Positions 45,226 through 54,060 of a stretch of 64,000 nt of DNA are shown one piece after another. Made by a program: the position numbers and the translations under genes. Each line of letters starts with the position of its first letter. The first letter of the stretch is position 1. A model generated the notes under the pieces. The model did no database searches, was not told where the DNA came from, and saw only the letters and a list, made by a program, of their open reading frames with translations. This DNA is from Steroidobacter agaridevorans. GTDB lineage: Bacteria; Pseudomonadota; Gammaproteobacteria; Steroidobacterales; Steroidobacteraceae. The stretch covers positions 261,956 through 325,955 of the forward strand of contig NZ_BLJO01000007.1 in assembly GCF_009932555.1 (NCBI RefSeq), read 5' to 3'.

Positions 45226-47663
45226 CAAAAGCCCACCGACAGCGTCATGCCGAAGTAGCGATCGAAGTCCCGCGGAATCGACTGGGCCACTGCCCCGCCG
45301 CCGCCCACCGAGCCGGAGATACGTCGCAAGCTGGACACGTAGTGCTCGTCGAACAGATTTTTGACGAACAGCACGGCCCGGTATTTCTCGCTCGGTGAGG
45401 TGAGGCTGATGCTCGCGTTAGCAATGTCATAGGCTGGCCGAAGCCATGGCGAGTTCGGATTGGTCGCATCGGCCAGGTTGGTGAACAGCGTTTCCGACGT
45501 GTGGCTGTAGTTCGCGGCGAACGTCGCCTCCCAAGCACCGACGCCGAAGTCATAAGCGCCCGTGAAGCCATATTTCGTCTCCGGCGCGTTGAGCGGCACA
45601 CCGCCCTTCAGATTCTGAGTCGCCGTGACGAACAGATCGCCGAACTCCGCATCGCTGAACTCCGCGTGCGCCGTCAGCGTCAGTCCCTCCAGCGGCCGCA
45701 CGCTCACATCGGTCTCCACGCCCTTCGTGAACAACTTGCCCGCCGAGCGCAACACCGGCGAACCGGAGCCGTCGACGCCGGTCGACGCCGTTTGATAGCC
45801 GCTGAAAACGGTGTCGTAGTAGGTCACATTGAACTGCACGCGACGCTCCAGGAAGCTGCTTCTGAAGCCGCCTTCCCACGCACGCGACTCTTCCGGCGCG
45901 ACCGGGCTTGCGTTGAAGCCGTCCTGCGACAGGAAGATGTCCGCATCGACCGCCTGCCCTTTGTAACCTCGCGCCCACGAGCCGTACACCAGCAAGTCCG
46001 GCGTGAACTCGTACTTCGCCGACAGCTTGCCGATCAGCGCGTCATCGCTGAATTCCCGGATCGCATTGAACTGCGGCGTGCCGAGATTCGCGCCCGCCAT
46101 GGCCTGCCCGGCCGGATTGGCGCCGACGCCGCCGCCGATGTGATCGCCGTTCGGTCCCGTCACCTTCTTGTGATTCCACTTCAGCTCGTCGCGCAGATAA
46201 CGGAAGCCCGCGGTCAAGGTCAGCCTATCGGCCGGGCGGATGTTGAAATTGCCGAACACGGCTTTGTTGACGGTATCGACTTTGGTGAGCATGTCCGCGA
46301 GCACATAAGCCGTCGCGCGATTGACGACGACCGAGGTGGGCGTCGGGAAGCTCACGTTGCCCGCAATATTCGAGCGCACGCCCGCGATCGTCACATCGCG
46401 CTCCACCGCAGAGTCGTAGTAATACAGGCCAAGCAAATAATCGAAGAAGCCGCCGCCCGGCGATGTCAGGCGGAACTCCTGACTGAAGGTGTCGTTCATC
46501 TCCAGGTTGTTACTTTCGCCGCACACGCCGTCGCGGCAGGCGAAGCTCAGCGAATTGACCAGCAGGTCATCGAGCAGCACGGTTGCATCCGCCTGGCCGA
46601 TGCCGGGATGCGTCGCCTCGAACAATTGCTGAGCGGTCACGCCCGTGAACGGCGCATTGGTGCCGTCACGATCGCGGATCGCATAGTCCTCGTAGCTGCG
46701 ATAGGCCGTGAGCGAGGTGAGCGTGAGCTCGCCGACTTCGAAGTTGCCTTCGAGACTCACACCGCTGTTCTCCTGGTGGCCTTCCTGCAAGGTGTTGAAA
46801 TTGACTTCGTTGCTGTCCGGACCGATGGCGGCTCCGGTGAATCCCGCGGTGACATTGCCCGACGCCGCGGGCACGCGAATCGGCTCGCCGCAGCAGCCCG
46901 ACTTACGATAGGTGTAGTCGGCCGACAGCAGCAGGTTGACGCCCTCTTTGGGCTCGAACTCGAGCTTGCCGCGTGCGCCATAGCCTTCGACATCGTTGAC
47001 GGTGTCGCCATTCGACACGTTGATGACCTGGCCGTCCGCGCGCTTGTAGTAGCTGTACATGCGATACGCGAGCGTGTCGCTCACCGGCCCGGTCAACATC
47101 AGGCTCGCGTTGTGATCGTTGTCCTCGGCGATGGTGTAATCGACCTTCGCCTCGAACTCATCCCGGTTCGGCCGCTTGGTGATGATGACGACCGCACCGG
47201 CGGACGCATTCTTCCCTTGCAACGTGCCCTGCGGACCGTTCAGCACTTCGACGCGTTCGAGATCGCCGAGACCGTCGAACGCCGCGCCGGGGCGCGTGTA
47301 GACCACGCCATCGACGATGGTCGAGACGCTGGGCTCGACGCCCACCGAGAAGGACTCGGAGCCCACGCCACGAATGGAAAAGTTGAACAGTCGGGCCTCG
47401 TCGCCCGACTGGAAGTTCAACGACGGCGCGAACTGCTCGAAATCCTTGATCTGCAGGATCTGCTGCTTCGCCATGGTGTCGGCGGTCACCGCCACGATGC
47501 TGGCCGGAACGCTTTGCAGCTTTTCCTCGCGCTTGCTCGCGGTGACCAGAATTTCGGCGAGCACTTGCGATTCGGCCGCCGGTGTTTCTTGTGCCGCAGC
47601 TCCGGTCGCAAACGTTGAAACCGCGACGAGCGCGGCCGCGCTCGCATGAAACGAACCTTTCAT
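45225..47663 (-). CDS. TonB-dependent receptor of the gallate operon
   Basis: An 812-residue outer-membrane receptor. Signal peptide 1-24; TonB box-like LAEILVTASKREE at about 34-46; plug with ENL-like QSVPASIVAVTADTM and GPQGTLQGKNASAGAVVIITKRPN; barrel ending MTLSVGF with terminal Phe. GGGGGG lies 5 bases from the ATG. It begins 43 bases after the gallate dioxygenase gene and precedes the YagU-like gene. Likely imports a gallate ester, tannin fragment or iron-catechol-like compound; which one cannot be told. Confidence 0.92.
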   Translation of the reverse strand: MKGSFHASAAALVAVSTFATGAAAQETPAAESQVLAEILVTASKREEKLQSVPASIVAVTADTMAKQQILQIKDFEQFAPSLNFQSGDEARLFNFSIRGVGSESFSVGVEPSVSTIVDGVVYTRPGAAFDGLGDLERVEVLNGPQGTLQGKNASAGAVVIITKRPNRDEFEAKVDYTIAEDNDHNASLMLTGPVSDTLAYRMYSYYKRADGQVINVSNGDTVNDVEGYGARGKLEFEPKEGVNLLLSADYTYRKSGCCGEPIRVPAASGNVTAGFTGAAIGPDSNEVNFNTLQEGHQENSGVSLEGNFEVGELTLTSLTAYRSYEDYAIRDRDGTNAPFTGVTAQQLFEATHPGIGQADATVLLDDLLVNSLSFACRDGVCGESNNLEMNDTFSQEFRLTSPGGGFFDYLLGLYYYDSAVERDVTIAGVRSNIAGNVSFPTPTSVVVNRATAYVLADMLTKVDTVNKAVFGNFNIRPADRLTLTAGFRYLRDELKWNHKKVTGPNGDHIGGGVGANPAGQAMAGANLGTPQFNAIREFSDDALIGKLSAKYEFTPDLLVYGSWARGYKGQAVDADIFLSQDGFNASPVAPEESRAWEGGFRSSFLERRVQFNVTYYDTVFSGYQTASTGVDGSGSPVLRSAGKLFTKGVETDVSVRPLEGLTLTAHAEFSDAEFGDLFVTATQNLKGGVPLNAPETKYGFTGAYDFGVGAWEATFAANYSHTSETLFTNLADATNPNSPWLRPAYDIANASISLTSPSEKYRAVLFVKNLFDEHYVSSLRRISGSVGGGGAVAQSIPRDFDRYFGMTLSVGF

Positions 47664-47706
47664 ACATTCCCCCCATCGACTTTAGTATGAATCGAATTGC
47701 CAGCGG

Positions 47707-48972
47707 TCAGCTGCCCTCGCTCGTGGGCGCGACCGAATAAACAATGTTGGTGCGCCGGGTGCGCAGGAACTCCTCGAGTGTCATGCCGCGCATCGCGGCG
47801 TAGATCTCGGGATTGGAAATGCCGAGGACCGCGCCCAGCTTCTCCAACACGAAGAACGTCACGCCATAACGAATCATTTCGAGCCAGCCGCGCCGGCGCA
47901 CGAGATCTCGTTCCTGCTCGGACAGCCGCGCGCTTTGAAATGCCGCCTCTGGATCTGCGACGAATGCCTGGCGCGCTTCGGGAGCCACCAGGCCGTGCAG
48001 AAACTGGTTCAAGCGATAGGCGCGGGCGCTGGACTCGAGCGTGAACGGATAAGTCCCCTCGATTGCATCCAGCCCGTCTGTTTCTTTAACCGCGGCCGCG
48101 CGGGCCGCCGACACTTCCGCCTCGCTCAATCCCGGCTGAACGTCCTCCAGGATCAATGTGGCGATGGCAGTCATCGACGGCAGGTAATAGCCGCGATGGA
48201 CGCGCTTTACTTCTCGCGTGAGCGCGCCTCGCATGATCAGCCACATGATGACTTCGACACTTTCCAATCCGCCGCGGCGTGCGAACTCGGCGTGAGTCAG
48301 TTTGGTCAATGCTTCGGGACACTGCTCCAGCTGATCGAGAAACTCGTTGTCCCATTGCGTATTGTTGAAACCCGTACGCTCGCCATGGATCTGATGCGAC
48401 AAGCCGCCGGTCGCAGCGATCGCCACTCTGAGATTTTCGGGATAGCTCTCGATGGCCGTGCGCAGCGCGCGGCCGAGCTTGAAACAGCGCGCGGCCGACG
48501 GCAGCGGAAACTGCAGGACGCCGACTTGCAGCGGCACGATGGGCGTCGACCACTTGCCTTTATCCAGCGTCAGCATCGACAGCGGCGAAAAGCAGCCGTG
48601 GTCGAGCGCCTTGTGCTGGAACATCGCCAGGTCGAACTCCTGGCTGGTCAACGACCTTGCGATGTGACGAGCTAGCCGCGCATCCCCCGGCACGGCCGGC
48701 AACGAACGCGGTCCCGCTCCTTCGTCTGCGACTTCATAGCGATCGCCGACGCCGAGCGTGAACGCCGAGTAATGATCGAAGAAGAATGAGGTGACGTGAT
48801 CGTTGTAGATCACCACCATGGCGTCCGGCCGGGCCGCGGCCAGCCAGTCCCGCACCACGTCGAAGTCCTGAAAGATGGGCCGCCAGGCGGCCTCTTCCCG
48901 TAATCCCCGGTCGCGTGCGAAACCGATGGTCGGGGTATGCGAAACACCAATGCCGCCGATGAGGGTGGCCAT
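47707..48972 (-). CDS. Gallate dioxygenase (LigB-LigA fusion)
   Basis: A 421-residue Fe(II) extradiol dioxygenase that opens gallate to 4-oxalomesaconate. The LigB-type catalytic part fills residues 1-280: metal His H12 in GIGVSHTPTIG and H59 in VIYNDHVTSFFFD, then HKALDHGCFSPLSML and ATGGLSHQIHGERTGFNN. A LigA-type domain follows (FLHGLVAPEARQAFVADPEAAF...GMTLEEFLRTRRTNIVYSVAP). This fused layout and length match DesB/GalA rather than the two-subunit protocatechuate 4,5-dioxygenase. First gene of an operon with a TonB receptor. The downstream gallate enzymes (hydratase, isomerase, aldolase) are not in this window. Confidence 0.88.
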   Translation of the reverse strand: MATLIGGIGVSHTPTIGFARDRGLREEAAWRPIFQDFDVVRDWLAAARPDAMVVIYNDHVTSFFFDHYSAFTLGVGDRYEVADEGAGPRSLPAVPGDARLARHIARSLTSQEFDLAMFQHKALDHGCFSPLSMLTLDKGKWSTPIVPLQVGVLQFPLPSAARCFKLGRALRTAIESYPENLRVAIAATGGLSHQIHGERTGFNNTQWDNEFLDQLEQCPEALTKLTHAEFARRGGLESVEVIMWLIMRGALTREVKRVHRGYYLPSMTAIATLILEDVQPGLSEAEVSAARAAAVKETDGLDAIEGTYPFTLESSARAYRLNQFLHGLVAPEARQAFVADPEAAFQSARLSEQERDLVRRRGWLEMIRYGVTFFVLEKLGAVLGISNPEIYAAMRGMTLEEFLRTRRTNIVYSVAPTSEGS

Positions 48973-49099
48973 GCGCTGGAATCGATCTCGTTGTGAAGTG
49001 CGGCGCTAGGTTGACCTCCGCGCAACCGGCTCACAATGGACGATTCTCAGTTTCGCTTGCACTTCTGTGCGCCACCCTCACCGCGGGCCATTGGTTTCA

Positions 49100-49390
49100 T
49101 CAATAAGGACGCGGCTCCTTCTCGTCCTTCATGTGGTCCTTGTCGGCCGCTGCCGAGTACTCCTTCTTGCTCAAATAGCCGTCCGCATCGCGGTCCAGCG
49201 CCGTGAAGTTCTGCGCCAGCGTCGGATCGCCGGCCACTTCGTTCTGAGTCAGGCGATCGTCGCGGTTGGCGTCCATTGCCTTGAACGTCGCGCTCGCCTG
49301 CTTGTCGGTGTGCTTGTCGTCGTCATTGGCATAGGCCGTCGTCAATGTCAGCAATGCCGTCGCCGACACGATCAGGATTTTCGACATCAT
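49100..49390 (-). CDS. Small secreted EF-hand protein
   Basis: A 96-residue protein with a signal peptide at 1-21 (ILIVSATALLTLTTAYA) and two EF-hand loops: DANRDDRLTQNE at about 40-51 and DRDADGYLSKKE at about 66-77. The first loop has Arg at a usual Gly position. Probably a periplasmic Ca2+-binding protein. GGAGG precedes the ATG. Confidence 0.85.
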   Translation of the reverse strand: MMSKILIVSATALLTLTTAYANDDDKHTDKQASATFKAMDANRDDRLTQNEVAGDPTLAQNFTALDRDADGYLSKKEYSAAADKDHMKDEKEPRPY

Positions 49391-49429
49391 CTTCAGATCC
49401 TCCGAGGGTTGGGTAACAGCACGGCGCCT

Positions 49430-49879
49430 TCACAGGCCCGGGCTGAGGAAACGGCTATCACCGCGCACTTCGCGCTGGCTCACACGACGCAGCGTCTGCG
49501 CGCCGCTGTCCTCATCCACATCGACGATGTCGGACAGACTGATGATGCCTTCGACGCGTCCCTGCCTGCCGGTACAAATGATTCTGGACACCTGATAGCT
49601 CTCCATCAGGTCGCGGGCCTCCTGAATGTCATCCGAAGCGCTGCAACTCACCACATCCCACGTCATGCATGCTTCTACAGGAGCATCGAGCGGCATCTCT
49701 TCGGCGACCGCTCGAATGGCGATATCGCGATCCGTAAGTGTCCCGACGGGCCGCATGGCTTCGTCGCATACCGGCAGAAAGCCGATCCTGTGATCCCGCA
49801 ATTTCCTGGCGGCTTCGCGTATCGAGGTCTCGGGCGAGACACACTCGATTTCGGCCTTCATGATTTCATTACAGCGCAT
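49430..49879 (-). CDS. CBS-domain pair protein
   Basis: A 149-residue cytosolic protein with two CBS motifs, residues about 8-60 (MKAEIECVSPETSIREAARKLRDHRIGFLPVCD) and 72-125 (CMTWDVVSCSASDDIQEARDLMESYQVSRIICTGRQGRVEGIISLSDI). Such proteins bind adenine nucleotides and often act in stress responses. GGAGG lies ideally before ATG 49879. Possibly co-transcribed with the EF-hand gene (39-base gap). Confidence 0.9.
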   Translation of the reverse strand: MRCNEIMKAEIECVSPETSIREAARKLRDHRIGFLPVCDEAMRPVGTLTDRDIAIRAVAEEMPLDAPVEACMTWDVVSCSASDDIQEARDLMESYQVSRIICTGRQGRVEGIISLSDIVDVDEDSGAQTLRRVSQREVRGDSRFLSPGL

Positions 49880-49994
49880 AGCTGATCCTCCTTCAGACGC
49901 CCGCACAGCTGGCACCCGCAGAATCGCTCGCGGCTCGAATCGTTCCAATTCGAGAGAAGAGTTGAGGTCGTGCGCCCGGCGATGGCCGTGAGAA

Positions 49995-50963
49995 TCAGCC
50001 GGGCTCGGCGCGTTCGCTGCGGCCTTTGTAGAAGCCAAGCAGCGTGGCCATGAAGTCCTTGCCGAGGATGGTCGCCGCGGGAACGGCGTAGAAATTGATT
50101 CGGGTCGTGACGCGATAGTGAGCCACGATCTGGAGTTCCGTCCGGCCGCCCGGTGCGGGACGCAGGTTGAACGTCGTGTCGCCGATGTCGAAATAACGAC
50201 CGCCGATGGCAACGTGCTCGTCCATCGCCCCGGGCGGGAACGATTGTTCGTCGAAGAGGTAGCGCCAGGTGATCGACTTCTGTTCGACTCGTTCCGTTAC
50301 GACAGCCCGGAAGCTCACTCCGCGCTCCCACTTCGAATATCGAACCTCACCGTCGGCACTCGAGACATGGATCCCCTCCACCGGCCGAGGCACTCCGATG
50401 AGATGCGTCAGACTGAAAGGCAGCTCGGCGGGCTGGATCGCCCGTGCCGTTAGAATTTCCTTCCATACCGTGCCCGGCGCTGCGTCGATCAGGATACTGC
50501 TGCGAAGCTCGCGGCTCTGGGTGCGGTGGTCCACTCCGCTCTCAGCCACGAATATGAGCAATGGCAGCAGTGCGACTGCCTTCAGATGCGATTGACGCGT
50601 TTTCGCAGCTCGAAGCGCGCACTCCATTCCGACACCGCCGACGCTCGCGCAGGCAAGAAACAGGGGCGTCAGCAGCGCGATACAGATCGACCCCTCCAAC
50701 AGCGTGAGCGCGCAGCCGAGCATCATGAGCAACACGGTGCCCCAGGGCGCAAAAATCGCGAACGCCCAGGAAGCGGAAGCGTGTCTCGCGCCGTAAACGG
50801 TGATGGCCCCTGCCGCCGTCGGCGTCCCCACCAGGAAGGCGATGGACATCACGCCCGACACTTGGGATGGCACTGCGCCGAAGATCACCCGCATCAGCAC
50901 GCCCAAAACCGCCCCGCCGATGAGCCAAACCAGCCACGGGGGCAGGAATTTCTCCGTTCTCAT
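49995..50963 (-). CDS. Membrane protein with C-terminal SRPBCC (START-like) domain
   Basis: A 322-residue protein. About five membrane helices in residues 10-170 (WLVWLIGGAVLGVLMRVIFGAV, SVGGVGMECAL, VALLPLLIFVAE) lead into a soluble SRPBCC domain from about 185 (RELRSSILIDAAPGTVWKEILT ... FDIGDTTFNLRPAPGGRTELQIVAHYRVTTRINFYA). SRPBCC folds bind hydrophobic ligands. ATG 50963 overlaps the upstream stop (ATGA). Function unknown. Confidence 0.75.
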   Translation of the reverse strand: MRTEKFLPPWLVWLIGGAVLGVLMRVIFGAVPSQVSGVMSIAFLVGTPTAAGAITVYGARHASASWAFAIFAPWGTVLLMMLGCALTLLEGSICIALLTPLFLACASVGGVGMECALRAAKTRQSHLKAVALLPLLIFVAESGVDHRTQSRELRSSILIDAAPGTVWKEILTARAIQPAELPFSLTHLIGVPRPVEGIHVSSADGEVRYSKWERGVSFRAVVTERVEQKSITWRYLFDEQSFPPGAMDEHVAIGGRYFDIGDTTFNLRPAPGGRTELQIVAHYRVTTRINFYAVPAATILGKDFMATLLGFYKGRSERAEPG

Positions 50964-51421
50964 GCCTCTGCCTGCTTCGACCATCCAAACTGACGAAGGA
51001 CCAAACCGAACGAACCGCTCTCCATGAACACCGCCGAGAAACATGCATCGATCGCGTCCGCGGCACTCGCGGGGTTCATCCCGATCTCGGCGCGAATGAC
51101 GCGCTCACTTCCCCATTTCTGCCGGCAGGTGGAGAACCCCTGCCGCTTGCAGAATGCCTTGAACCGCTGCGTGCGGCGGAAATCGAGCCAACCTGCAATC
51201 GGATAGTCCAGACTGAACACCCCACCCACGATTCCGGCCAGCAGGCCGTTGGATGTATTGCGCACGGTAATGATCAGCATGCTGAGGCTAGTGCCGTGCT
51301 GCTGCATATATGCCAGCTCACCGATGAGCTCGCGGCGTGAGACTTCGTGCATCCGTTCTTGCCTTCCAGCGATCTCGAGAATGACCTGTCTTCGGCGTTC
51401 CGCGTTAAGAGAGTACTCCAT
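50960..51421 (-). CDS. Protein of unknown function
   Basis: A 153-residue protein I do not recognise. N-terminal basic amphipathic part (NAERRRQVILEIAGRQERMHEVSRRELIGELAYMQQ), a hydrophobic middle (LSMLIITVRNTSNGLLAGIVGGVFSLDYPIAGWL), and a mixed tail (KWGSERVIRAEIGMNPASAADAIDACFSAVFMESGSFGLVLRQFGW). ATG 51421 is the likely start although no strong ribosome site is seen. Its stop overlaps the SRPBCC gene start. Confidence 0.6.
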   Translation of the reverse strand: MEYSLNAERRRQVILEIAGRQERMHEVSRRELIGELAYMQQHGTSLSMLIITVRNTSNGLLAGIVGGVFSLDYPIAGWLDFRRTQRFKAFCKRQGFSTCRQKWGSERVIRAEIGMNPASAADAIDACFSAVFMESGSFGLVLRQFGWSKQAEA

Positions 51422-51557
51422 CCATGCGGATGAATTTCCCCTCGAGACTATAGAACAGGAGCTCACTGCCGTATTCGAAGCGATACTGCGCCTCCAGCGT
51501 CGCGTCGCCGTCTTCGATACTTTCAGATTTTTCGCCCGCCGTCCGCCAGCGGATCTA

Positions 51558-52082
51558 TCAGTAGCGGGAAAGGAAATCGTCGCCGCTGTCCGTGAGGAAA
51601 TTCTCGTAAAGGGCGTGCAACTCATCGGGAAGCAGCCGCATGCGATCGATCTTTCGGTCGTAATCGTCGTCGGCATAGCCTGCCCGGTCCTCATAGGCGA
51701 GTCTGAAGGTCAAGCCTTCGTCTTCATGCCTGACCGGCCTCGTGCCGTCATGGATGTTCAAGAAGAAATACACCATGTGCGACTGGAAATACCTGATCAC
51801 TTCGATGAGAGCGCTTCGATCCACGTTCGAGGCTGCGACCGCGCATATGGCTTCATGAAAAGGCGACTGGCCACTCTGGCGTTGTGAGATGTTCTTCGCA
51901 AACAGGTCCAGCCAATCAGCTCGGTCACGCCCCAGCATCTCCTGCTGAATCGCCCGAAAAAGCGTCACCGTCTCGAGTATGGCCCCCGGTTCCTTTTGAG
52001 CCTGTTCCTCGTAGACGTAGGGCTCGTGGTCGGCGATTCCCGCTTCTTCCAACACCGCCTTCAGTTTAGTCACTCGATCCAC
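51558..52082 (-). CDS. Protein of unknown function
   Basis: A ~174-residue acidic soluble protein (VTKLKAVLEEAGIADHEPYVYEEQAQ ... VYFFLNIHDGTRPVRHEDEG ... DSGDDFLSRY). No family recognised. GTG 52082 has GAGG in front; GTG 52073 and ATG 52139 are alternatives. After the TGA stop and an adjoining in-frame TAG, the same frame stays open for about 50 codons with protein-like content to TAA at 51405, so the gene may once have been longer. Confidence 0.55.
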   Translation of the reverse strand: MDRVTKLKAVLEEAGIADHEPYVYEEQAQKEPGAILETVTLFRAIQQEMLGRDRADWLDLFAKNISQRQSGQSPFHEAICAVAASNVDRSALIEVIRYFQSHMVYFFLNIHDGTRPVRHEDEGLTFRLAYEDRAGYADDDYDRKIDRMRLLPDELHALYENFLTDSGDDFLSRY

Positions 52083-52196
52083 GACCCACCTCAAATTCCA
52101 TGCAAAGGTGCGACACGATACGCGCCAGGTCACATGCATGGAAATGGGGTGGCGCGATCCCTCCCGCTGGAGCGCGCACTGTTGAATTCCAGCGAC

Positions 52197-52829
52197 TCAG
52201 CCAGCAGCCAACGCCGCGACGAACTTCTTCGCTCTGATCGAGACCTGCTCCGGAGTCAGCCCAGGCGTGTAGAGCGCCGACCCCAAGCCGAACCCGGCGG
52301 CGCCGGCTTTGAGCCAGCCGGACAAGTTGTCCGGCGTGATCCCGCCGACAGGAAACACGCGGACGCTCGACGGCAGGACAGCGCGCATTGCCTTCATCAT
52401 AGCGGGGTTCGCGCCCTCCGCAGGAAACAACTTGAGGGCAGTCGCTCCGGCACGAAGCGCAGCGAACGCTTCACTGGGCGTGGCGATGCCTGGCAAAGAA
52501 ACCAGCCCGGCGCGAGCAGTCCGAACGATCACATCGATGCTGGCGTTGGGCGAGATGACCAGCGTGCCGCCTGCCGCTTGAACCGCATCCACTTCCTGTT
52601 CTTCCAGCACCGTGCCCGCGCCAACGACCGCTCTCCCAGCAAACGCCTGCGCCAATCGCGCAATGCTATCGAGCGGGTCCGGCGAGTTCAGCGGCACCTC
52701 GATCAGCGTGAAGCCGGCATCGAGCACAGCCTCACCGATGCTCACAACTTCGTCCGGCCTGACGCCGCGCAGGATCGCGACAAGCGGACAACGACGAACG
52801 GCAGCATCGAACGCAGCGACATGACTCAT
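52197..52829 (-). CDS. dgoA: 2-dehydro-3-deoxy-6-phosphogalactonate aldolase
   Basis: A 210-residue class I aldolase of the KDPG/KHG family, splitting 2-keto-3-deoxy-6-phosphogalactonate into pyruvate and glyceraldehyde-3-phosphate. Schiff-base lysine K133 in ALKLFPAEG, general base E44 in TLIEVPLNSPDP (the PLNSPDP form is typical of DgoA rather than Eda), R21 in ILRGVRP. ATG 52829 overlaps the MFS stop (ATGA). The matching kinase is at 60473. Last gene of the minus-strand sugar-acid operon. Confidence 0.92.
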   Translation of the reverse strand: MSHVAAFDAAVRRCPLVAILRGVRPDEVVSIGEAVLDAGFTLIEVPLNSPDPLDSIARLAQAFAGRAVVGAGTVLEEQEVDAVQAAGGTLVISPNASIDVIVRTARAGLVSLPGIATPSEAFAALRAGATALKLFPAEGANPAMMKAMRAVLPSSVRVFPVGGITPDNLSGWLKAGAAGFGLGSALYTPGLTPEQVSIRAKKFVAALAAG

Positions 52830-54058
52830 TGCCTGCCCCTCGTCGACAACCATGCAATCAGCCAGGCCGCGGGATGCAACATGCCCATTAATAAGAAGAT
52901 GCCACTATAGGCGCCGGTACTGGCGAGCTGACCGACCACATAGGTCGAGGCGAAGCCACCGAACGCGCTGCCTGCGGCGATCAAGCCGAACACCGTGGCC
53001 ACATTGCGCATCGGAAACAGATCGACCACCAGCACGCCGATATTCACCTGGAACACCAAATGCGCGAACGCAACCAACGCGCCGAGCGCCAGCGTCGGCG
53101 CAGTGCCCAGCTTTAATGCGATCAGCATGCCGAGCGGCGCGACCAGCGCCGCGCAGCCCATCGCGATCAAACGACTGCGAGGGGGTGCGATGCCGCCGCG
53201 AATCAACCGGCCGGAAAACCAGCCGCCGCCGATACTGCCGAGATCCGCGGCGAGATAGACGATCCACGCCAGGCTCGCGACCTGAATCAACGTCATGCCG
53301 CGATCGTCGGTCAGATATTTCGGAAACCAGAACAGATAGAAGTACCAGACCGGATCGGCGATCAACCGCGCCGCCCCCAGGCCCCACACCCTGCGATCAC
53401 GCAGTATCGATCCCCAGGCGATCGGCTCGGTAGTCCGCGCCGGCTGAGCGCCGTCGGGGCTCCGATAAACAAACAACCACACCACGAGCCACACAAAACC
53501 CGCGGCGCCAGTAATAACGAACGCTGCGCGCCAGCCGTAACTCAGAGCCAGCCAAGCAATCAATGGCGGCGCGATCGTCGCGCCAACCATTGCACCGGCC
53601 GTGTACACGCCCAATGCGAACCCGCGCTCTGCTGGAGGGAAGTGTTCCGCGACTGCCTTGGGTCCTGCCGTGTACACGCCCGGTTCGCCAACACCCAACA
53701 TCAGGCGCGCGAAGCCGAGCTGACCCGCATTGCGCACCCACCCTGTCGCCATGTTCGCCAGCGACCACCAGCCCAGGAACAACGCGAGCGAAACCTTGGC
53801 GCCGAGCTTGTCAGTGACCCAGCCCGCAAAGAGATAAGAGATTGCGTAAGCGATCAGAAAGTACTGAACGATGCGCGCATAGCCGACATCGTCGATGCCG
53901 AGATCCTGCTGCACGCTCGAGGCAAGAATCGACAGCGTCTGCCGGTCGACGTAGTTGAGCACCGTCGCCGCGAACAGCATCGCGAGGATCGCCCAGCGCA
54001 GCTTGCTCGCGCGCACACCTGCTTCAGCTTCGTTCGTCGCCACTGCAGGTGCTTGCAT
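52826..54058 (-). CDS. MFS transporter, hexuronate/sugar acid type
   Basis: A 410-residue 12-helix carrier of the anion:cation symporter family, near ExuT and the galactonate carriers. Helix 1 AATVLNYVDRQTLSILASSVQQDLG, helix 4 MLGVGEPGVYTAGPKAVAEHFPPAERGFALGVYTAGAM. Placed between dgoA and the IclR regulator, it most likely brings in the sugar acid or oligosaccharide processed by the locus. Confidence 0.9.
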   Translation of the reverse strand: MQAPAVATNEAEAGVRASKLRWAILAMLFAATVLNYVDRQTLSILASSVQQDLGIDDVGYARIVQYFLIAYAISYLFAGWVTDKLGAKVSLALFLGWWSLANMATGWVRNAGQLGFARLMLGVGEPGVYTAGPKAVAEHFPPAERGFALGVYTAGAMVGATIAPPLIAWLALSYGWRAAFVITGAAGFVWLVVWLFVYRSPDGAQPARTTEPIAWGSILRDRRVWGLGAARLIADPVWYFYLFWFPKYLTDDRGMTLIQVASLAWIVYLAADLGSIGGGWFSGRLIRGGIAPPRSRLIAMGCAALVAPLGMLIALKLGTAPTLALGALVAFAHLVFQVNIGVLVVDLFPMRNVATVFGLIAAGSAFGGFASTYVVGQLASTGAYSGIFLLMGMLHPAAWLIAWLSTRGRQ

Positions 54059-54060
54059 CT

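Noticed and set aside
45501-47618. Plus-strand open frame of about 700 codons opposite the gallate-operon receptor
   Set aside because: Shadow of the receptor; composition and lack of motifs argue against coding.
20342-47690. TCATACTAA shared ahead of the receptors at 20409 and 47663, with TTAGTAT also before 57100
   Set aside because: A 9-mer at unlike distances from the starts (about 60 and 20 bases) is too weak to call a common site.
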